A model generated the notes under the pieces. It had not been told where the DNA came from. It made no database searches and saw nothing but the letters and a program-made list of their open reading frames with translations. 64,000 bases of DNA from Corallococcus sp. AS-1-6 (GTDB lineage: Bacteria > Myxococcota > Myxococcia > Myxococcales > Myxococcaceae). Location: NCBI RefSeq assembly GCF_020037015.1, contig NZ_JAIQDE010000006.1:248001-312000 (forward strand), in the 5' to 3' direction. How positions within the stretch are numbered: position 1 is the first letter of the stretch; every line of letters begins with the position of its first letter. Below, piece after piece: positions 59,296 to 64,000 of this stretch. Position numbers and translations under genes: made by a program.

Positions 59296-59943
59296 ATGTC
59301 CCCGAAGTCCGCCCCCAGGAAGGCCGCGGCCCCGGCGCGCCGCACGCAGGCGGAGCGCCGCGAGTCGACGCGCCGCAAGCTGCTGGACGCCACCATCGAG
59401 GCGCTGGTGGAGCAGGGCTACGCGCGGCTGACGACGGTGGAGGTGGCGAAGCGGGCGGGCGTGTCGCAGGGGGCGCTGTTCACGCACTTCGAGACGAAGG
59501 AGGAGCTGCTCGCGGTGGCGGTGGAGCACCTCTTCCCGCGCCTCATCCAGGACTTCCTCGCGGGCGTGGGCGCGCGTCCGTCCGGGAAGGACCGGGTGGG
59601 GGCGGCGGTGGACATGCTGTGGGCCGCGTACCAGCGGCCGGAGCTCCAGGCCGCCATCGAGCTGTACGTCGCGGCGCGCACCAGCCCGGAGCTGCAGAGG
59701 GCGCTGGCGGCGGTGGACGGTCCGCACCGCCAGAACATGCGCCGCGTGGCGCGCGAGCTGTTCCCGGACGTGGCCGCCACGCACCCGGACTTCGACGACG
59801 TGGTGGAGCTGGCGCTGGACGCGGTGCAGGGCGCGGCGGTGGGTGGGGCCGCCCGTCCGGAGGACCCGGCGCACCGCCGCATGCTGGACACGCTGGCGCG
59901 CTTCATGCGCGTCGCGTTCGCCCCACCGCACCCGAAGGTCTGA
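59296..59943 (+). CDS. TetR family transcriptional repressor
   Basis: A 215-residue repressor. The DNA-binding HTH is at residues 22-71: RRKLLDATIEALVEQGYARLTTVEVAKRAGVSQGALFTHFETKEELLAVAVEH, with the TTVEVAKRAGVSQGALFTHF motif of the family. The C-terminal 130 residues are the helical ligand-binding and dimer domain, which does not identify the ligand. A perfect 22-base palindrome upstream is its probable operator. The sterol desaturase follows 20 bases downstream, so the pair is probably one operon controlled by this repressor, likely responding to a lipid or fatty-acyl compound (inference). Confidence 0.9.
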   Translation: MSPKSAPRKAAAPARRTQAERRESTRRKLLDATIEALVEQGYARLTTVEVAKRAGVSQGALFTHFETKEELLAVAVEHLFPRLIQDFLAGVGARPSGKDRVGAAVDMLWAAYQRPELQAAIELYVAARTSPELQRALAAVDGPHRQNMRRVARELFPDVAATHPDFDDVVELALDAVQGAAVGGAARPEDPAHRRMLDTLARFMRVAFAPPHPKV

Positions 59944-59963
59944 TTCGCAGGAGGTCCGCAGCC

Positions 59964-60863
59964 ATGGACATGTCGCACATCCCCGACCTCATCACCCCGG
60001 CCATCCCGGTGTTCGTCATCACCGTCATCGCCGAGGCGCTCTGGGTGCGAAAGCTGCGGCGGGAGCGCGGCGAGCACATCAAGGGCCACACGTGGAAGGA
60101 CACGCTGGCCAGCCTCTCCATGGGGCTGGGCAACGTGGCGGTGAGCGTGTTCTGGAAGGGCGTGGCGTTCGCGGGCTACGCGGCGCTCTACCACCTGACG
60201 CCCCTGCGCCTGGGCCACGGGCTGGTGGCGTGGGTGCTGCTCTTCTTCCTGGAGGACCTCTGCTACTACGCGTTCCACCGCGTCCACCATGAGAGCCGCT
60301 TCTTCTGGGCGTCGCACGTGGTGCACCACTCCAGCCAGCACTACAACCTGTCCACGGCGCTGCGGCAGACGTGGACGCCGATGACGGGCTGGGTGTTCTG
60401 GGCGCCGCTGGCGCTGCTGGGCTTCTCCCCGGAGATGATCGTCACGCAGCAGGCGGTGAGCCTGCTGTACCAGTACTGGATCCACACGGAGGCCATCGAC
60501 CGGCTGCCGCGTCCCATCGAGTGGCTGTTCAACACGCCCTCGCACCACCGCGCGCACCACGCGTCCAACGCGGCGTACATCGACGTGAACTACGCGGGCA
60601 TCCTCATCCTCTGGGACCGGCTCTTCGGCACGTTCGTCCCGGAGACCGAGCGCCCCATCTACGGGCTGACGAAGAACCTGACCACGCACAACCCGGTGCG
60701 CATCGCGTTCCACGAGTTCGCCGCCATCGCGAGGGACGCGGCCCGCCCCGGACCGCTGAGCCAGCGGCTGGGCTACATCTTCCGCAACCCGGCCTGGAAG
60801 CCCAAGGGAGCCCTGCCGGCGCCGGAGCCCGCGTCCGTGGAGGCCGCGCACCCGGCACCGTAG
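59964..60863 (+). CDS. Sterol desaturase/fatty acid hydroxylase family membrane enzyme
   Basis: A 299-residue membrane di-iron protein. The histidine clusters are in place: HRVHHESRFFWASHVVHHSSQH (HxxHH twice) and TPSHHRAHHASN near residue 185-200. Helices are at 10-28 and 60-100. ILIVWDRLFGTFVPE-type text (ILILWDRLFGTF) is the family's usual following phrase. Such enzymes hydroxylate or desaturate lipids, sterols or alkyl chains. AGGAGG lies nine bases before the ATG. Located right behind its TetR regulator. Confidence 0.88.
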   Translation: MDMSHIPDLITPAIPVFVITVIAEALWVRKLRRERGEHIKGHTWKDTLASLSMGLGNVAVSVFWKGVAFAGYAALYHLTPLRLGHGLVAWVLLFFLEDLCYYAFHRVHHESRFFWASHVVHHSSQHYNLSTALRQTWTPMTGWVFWAPLALLGFSPEMIVTQQAVSLLYQYWIHTEAIDRLPRPIEWLFNTPSHHRAHHASNAAYIDVNYAGILILWDRLFGTFVPETERPIYGLTKNLTTHNPVRIAFHEFAAIARDAARPGPLSQRLGYIFRNPAWKPKGALPAPEPASVEAAHPAP

Positions 60864-61025
60864 GGACCGCGCGCCTCCGGGTGGAGGACAGAAGCGACGT
60901 CCAGGCAACGCGGCGCGCGACATCGTTGCGTCCGGGCCGTGCGGGCCTTGCTACGGTGCGCCGCGACGGTCGGTTCTGGCGGGCGCCGCGCATGAGGTCG
61001 GCGCCCCTTGCAAGGGAGTCGGATC

Positions 61026-62615
61026 ATGACGGAGCGCGAGTTGTGGGAGCGGTACCAGCGGCACCTGTGCGTCGTCCCCTCCGTGGGGCTCACGCTGGAC
61101 ATCTCCCGCATGAACTTCGGCGCGGACTTCCTGGACGGGATGCGCCCGCGCATGGACGCGGCGTTCCAGGCCATGGACGCGCTGGAGAAGGGCGCCATCG
61201 CCAACCCGGATGAGAAGCGCCGCGTGGGCCACTACTGGCTGCGCGCCCCGGAGCTGGCGCCGGACGCGGAGCTGAAGACGGCCATCACGGACATGCAGGC
61301 CCAGGTGGCCGCGTTCGCGAAGGACGTGCACGCGGGCAAGGTGAAGCCCGCGAAGGCCGCGAGGTTCACGCAGGTGCTCATCGTCGGCATCGGCGGCTCC
61401 GCGCTGGGCCCGCAGTTGGTGGCGGACGCGCTGGGCAGCGGCCGGGACGCCATGCAGGTGCACTTCCTGGACAACACCGACCCGGACGGGATGGACCGGG
61501 TCCTCAACGGCCTGGGCGAGCGGCTGGCGGAGACGCTCACCGTCGTCATCAGCAAGTCCGGCGGCACCAAGGAGACGCGCAACGGCATGCTGGAGGCGCA
61601 GGCCGCCTACGAGCAGCGCGGCCTGGACTTCGGCGCGCACGCGGTCGCGGTGACGGGCGACGGCAGCGAGCTGGACACCTACGCCAGGGGCCACCAGTGG
61701 CTGCGCACCTTCCCCATGTGGGACTGGGTTGGCGGGCGCACGTCGGTGATGTCGGCGGTGGGGCTCTTGCCGGCCTGGTTGCAGGGGCTGGACGTGGACG
61801 GCTTCCTCGCGGGCGCGAAGGCCATGGACGCGGCGACGCGCGCGCGTGACGTGGCGGCGAACCCGGCGGCGCTGCTCGCGCTGATGTGGTTCCACGCGGG
61901 CGGCGGCAAGGGCCAGAAGGACATGGTCATCCTGCCGTACAAGGACCGGCTGATGCTGATGTCCAAGTACCTCCAGCAGTTGGTGATGGAGTCGCTGGGC
62001 AAGGAGCTGTCGCTGGACGGCCAGGTGGTGAACCAGGGCATCGCCGTCTACGGCAACAAGGGCTCCACGGATCAGCACGCCTACGTGCAGCAGTTGCGCG
62101 AGGGCGTGAACAACTTCTTCGTCACCTTCGTGGAGGTGCTGAAGGACCGGGACGGGAAGTCCCTGGCGGTGGAGGGTGACAACACCAGCGGCGACTACCT
62201 GCTGGGGTTCCTGCTGGGCACGCGCCGGGCGCTGTTCGAGAAGGGCCGCGAGTCGATGACGCTCACCGTGCCGGACGTGAGCGCGCGCACCGTGGGGGCG
62301 CTGATCGCCCTGTACGAGCGCGCGGTGGGCCTCTACGCGAGCCTGGTGAACATCAACGCCTATCACCAGCCGGGCGTGGAGGCGGGCAAGAAGGCCGCGG
62401 GGCGCGTGCTGGAGCTCCAGGGCAAGCTGCTCGCGAAGCTGAAGGCGGCGAAGGCGGAGGCGCGGTCGGCGGAGCAGTGGGCGCAGGACCTTGGCGCGGC
62501 GGACGAGGTGGAGACGGTGTTCAAGCTGCTGGAGCACCTGTCCGCGAACGGCGACCACGGCGTGAAGCGCTCGGGCGGCGCGCGTCCGGCGGAGGCCCGC
62601 TTCCAGGCCGGGTGA
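61026..62615 (+). CDS. pgi: Glucose-6-phosphate isomerase
   Basis: A 529-residue enzyme that interconverts glucose 6-phosphate and fructose 6-phosphate. Landmarks are [20 protein letters not shown] (phosphate-binding Ser), [15 protein letters not shown] (second phosphate site), [35 protein letters not shown] (active His) and a C-terminal helix with the catalytic Lys region ([22 protein letters not shown]). The N-terminal 90 residues are a divergent helical part. GGGAG lies eight bases before ATG 61026; the frame extends 18 bases more. It is a plain central-metabolism gene, single, followed by a GC hairpin. Confidence 0.93.
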   Translation: MTERELWERYQRHLCVVPSVGLTLDISRMNFGADFLDGMRPRMDAAFQAMDALEKGAIANPDEKRRVGHYWLRAPELAPDAELKTAITDMQAQVAAFAKDVHAGKVKPAKAARFTQVLIVGIGGSALGPQLVADALGSGRDAMQVHFLDNTDPDGMDRVLNGLGERLAETLTVVISKSGGTKETRNGMLEAQAAYEQRGLDFGAHAVAVTGDGSELDTYARGHQWLRTFPMWDWVGGRTSVMSAVGLLPAWLQGLDVDGFLAGAKAMDAATRARDVAANPAALLALMWFHAGGGKGQKDMVILPYKDRLMLMSKYLQQLVMESLGKELSLDGQVVNQGIAVYGNKGSTDQHAYVQQLREGVNNFFVTFVEVLKDRDGKSLAVEGDNTSGDYLLGFLLGTRRALFEKGRESMTLTVPDVSARTVGALIALYERAVGLYASLVNINAYHQPGVEAGKKAAGRVLELQGKLLAKLKAAKAEARSAEQWAQDLGAADEVETVFKLLEHLSANGDHGVKRSGGARPAEARFQAG

Positions 62616-62622
62616 CAAAGCC

Positions 62623-62642
62623 CTGCCCGCGGGGGCAGGCAC
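62623..62642 (+). other. GC-rich hairpin after pgi
   Basis: CCTGCC and GGCAGG pair around a CGCGGG loop about ten bases past the pgi stop. There is no T run, so it may act only as an RNA-stability element. Confidence 0.35.
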
Positions 62643-62769
62643 CGCTCCCGCGTCCGGCGAGGCCCGGACTGCCCCGGGGTCGACACCTTCATGGCCCCGG
62701 GCGGACGGGATGTGGAGGGTCCGGGGGGGTTCCATCCTGAAGGCACGACATCCCCCAGGTGCCCTCTCG

Positions 62770-63351
62770 ATGAAACCCTCCTCCGCCTTCCTGCTGGCCC
62801 CTCCCGTCCCCTCTCAAGAAGCCGAAGACCCGTGGCGCTTCGACGCGCTGGGCTGCGTGCGCAGCCGCTACGACGTCACCATCGACTCGCTCCCCCGCGC
62901 GCGCTACCGCTCCGGCCTGGAGATTGGGGGCGCCACCGGCCTGCTCACGGAGAAGCTCCAGGCGCGCTGTGAGGCCCTGCTCTCCCTGGAGACCTCCGAG
63001 TCCGCCCAGGCCCGCGCCATCCACCGCTGCCGCCACCTGTCCCACGTGCGCTTCGAGCGCATGAACGTGCCGGACCGCTACCCCGAGCAGACCTTCGACC
63101 TCACCCTCGTGTCCGGGCGCGGCGCCTACTGGAGCCTCCCGGAGCTGGCGCTCGCGCAGCAGCGCATCCTGGAGCACCTGGAGCCCGGCGGGCACCTGGT
63201 CCTGGTGCACTGGACCGGCCAGACGCGCGACATGCGCTGCGGCGGCCACGAGGTCCATGACGCCTTCCGCCAGCTCACCCCCAGGCACCTGCGCCACCTG
63301 CGCGGCGAGATGGAGGGCACCTGGCGCCTGGACATCTTCGAGCGGCTTTGA
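62770..63351 (+). CDS. NodS-like SAM-dependent methyltransferase
   Basis: A 193-residue methyltransferase. The pattern RYDVTIDSLPRARYRSGLEIGGATGLLTEKLQARCEALLSLETSESAQARA matches the NodS/methyltransferase family, with the SAM loop at EIGGATG and the acidic turn at LLSLETSES. HLEPGGHLVLVHWTG is motif III. NodS methylates an amino sugar in rhizobia, but bacterial relatives act on other small molecules, so substrate is open. Start at ATG 62770; no strong ribosome site. It follows pgi at a distance of about 150 bases on the same strand. Confidence 0.78.
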   Translation: MKPSSAFLLAPPVPSQEAEDPWRFDALGCVRSRYDVTIDSLPRARYRSGLEIGGATGLLTEKLQARCEALLSLETSESAQARAIHRCRHLSHVRFERMNVPDRYPEQTFDLTLVSGRGAYWSLPELALAQQRILEHLEPGGHLVLVHWTGQTRDMRCGGHEVHDAFRQLTPRHLRHLRGEMEGTWRLDIFERL

Positions 63352-63408
63352 ACGCCCCGGGTGAATCCCGTCCCCCACCCGGCCCTGGCCGGCGGTAGAA
63401 GGGGCGGC

Positions 63409-64000
63409 ATGGAACTCGGAATCACGGGGAAGACGGCGCTCGTCACCGGCAGCAGCCGGGGCATCGGGCGGGCCATCGCCATGGTGCTGTCGCGCGAGGG
63501 CGCCCGGGTGTGCGTGTGCGCGCGCCACCCGGAGCAGTTGGATGCGCTCGCCAAGGAGCTGCGCTCCGAGGGCGCCCAGGTGGCCACGGTCGTCACCGAC
63601 GTGGCCACGCAGGAGGGCGCGTACCTGGCGGTGGACTCCGCGGTGCGCGCCTTCGGTTCGCTGGACATCCTGGTGAACAACGTGGGCGGCAGCGGCGGCG
63701 CGGGCGCCTTCGACGCGGCCAGCACCCAGCAGTGGAACGACGTCTTCCAGCGCAACCTGATGTCCGCCGTGTGGTGCAGCCAGCGCGCGGTGAACATCAT
63801 GCGCCAGCTTGGCGGCGGCAGCATCGTGCACATCAGCTCCATCTTCGGCCGCGAGTACGCCACCAGCGCGCCCTACAGCGCGGCCAAGGCGGGCCTCATC
63901 GCGCTCACCAAGGAGATGGCGGTGGACCTGGCGTCGCACCGCATCCGCGTCAACGCCGTGGCCCCGGGCTCCATCTTCTTCCCCGGCGGGAGCTGGGACC
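63409..64000 (+). CDS. SDR family oxidoreductase, partial at window end
   Basis: At least 197 residues, cut by the window edge. TGSSRGIGRAIA (NAD(P) loop), LVNNVGG, and catalytic YSAAKAG are all present, as is RIRVNAVAPGSI. It is a classical short-chain dehydrogenase; FabG-like or related enzymes. Start at ATG 63409, with GGGGCGG close upstream. It lies 57 bases after the NodS-like gene on the same strand. Substrate unknown. Confidence 0.88.
   Translation, partial: MELGITGKTALVTGSSRGIGRAIAMVLSREGARVCVCARHPEQLDALAKELRSEGAQVATVVTDVATQEGAYLAVDSAVRAFGSLDILVNNVGGSGGAGAFDAASTQQWNDVFQRNLMSAVWCSQRAVNIMRQLGGGSIVHISSIFGREYATSAPYSAAKAGLIALTKEMAVDLASHRIRVNAVAPGSIFFPGGSWD

Overview
The window is very GC-rich, almost fully coding DNA that I read as a myxobacterium of the Myxococcus/Corallococcus type. 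The evidence is a MYXO-CTERM sorting tail on a Cys-rich surface protein (traA), its OmpA-domain partner (traB), a three-gene ExbB/ExbD/ExbD unit with the architecture of the gliding motor AglR-AglQ-AglS, a giant Ser/Thr kinase-AAA-TPR protein, several sensor kinases and many lipoproteins. From memory, aglRQS and traAB also lie within a few tens of genes of each other in Myxococcus xanthus, so the window looks syntenic with that region; this is inference until compared. I see no rRNA, tRNA, CRISPR array, insertion sequence or phage, so this is ordinary chromosome.

Layout. 0.2-2.5 kb: small membrane protein, small basic protein, cold-shock protein with its own terminator, and a front-end-type fatty acid desaturase. 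2.5-5.6 kb: phosphoglycolate-phosphatase-like HAD protein and the ExbD, ExbD, ExbB unit (proposed aglS, aglQ, aglR) with a visible sigma70-type promoter. 5.6-12.1 kb: an MshEN (GspE N-terminal) protein, two overlapping sensor kinases, one of which lacks the ATPase domain, and a beta-helix lipoprotein. 12.3-20.7 kb: glutaredoxin, the U32 protein RlhA, a YhhQ transporter, a pteridine reductase/dihydroneopterin aldolase-cupin operon, a secreted small protein, a methyltransferase, a Gre-like factor without its acidic tip, a PilZ protein and a lipoprotein. 21-28 kb: a membrane protein, an Lnb-like (DUF4105) exported protein with a Ser-rich lipoprotein, a sugar-lactone oxidase/PLP-aldolase pair, then a LuxR-type regulator with a perfect palindrome upstream.

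29-39 kb: metallophosphoesterase, thioredoxin-like lipoprotein, dynamin-like GTPase, a DisA-like (DACNV) sensor protein, then traA-traB, the outer membrane exchange and kin-recognition pair. 39-50 kb: Ig-like lipoprotein, giant kinase, DCC-lipase maturation factor fusion, beta-lactamase-fold protein, an unknown protein coupled to a dimethylargininase-like enzyme, and a Na+/H+ antiporter. 50-64 kb: an SRPBCC/2OG-Fe(II) oxygenase pair, a di-haem oxidoreductase, a duplicated beta-helix lipoprotein, an unknown protein plus a second dynamin-like GTPase, an M23 peptidase, a TetR-sterol desaturase operon with a 22-bp operator, glucose-6-phosphate isomerase, a NodS-like methyltransferase and an SDR truncated by the window end.

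The genes mostly form short operons with 4-11 nt stop/start overlaps (tra, folM-folB, kinase pair, Lnb pair, 2OG pair). Two convergent pairs have unusually long coding overlaps (128 and 171 nt). The least-described arrangements are the DisA-like sensor beside traAB, the ATPase-less kinase overlapping a complete kinase, the Gre-like factor without acidic tip, the FolB-cupin fusion, and the repeated sequences around the proposed aglR promoter.
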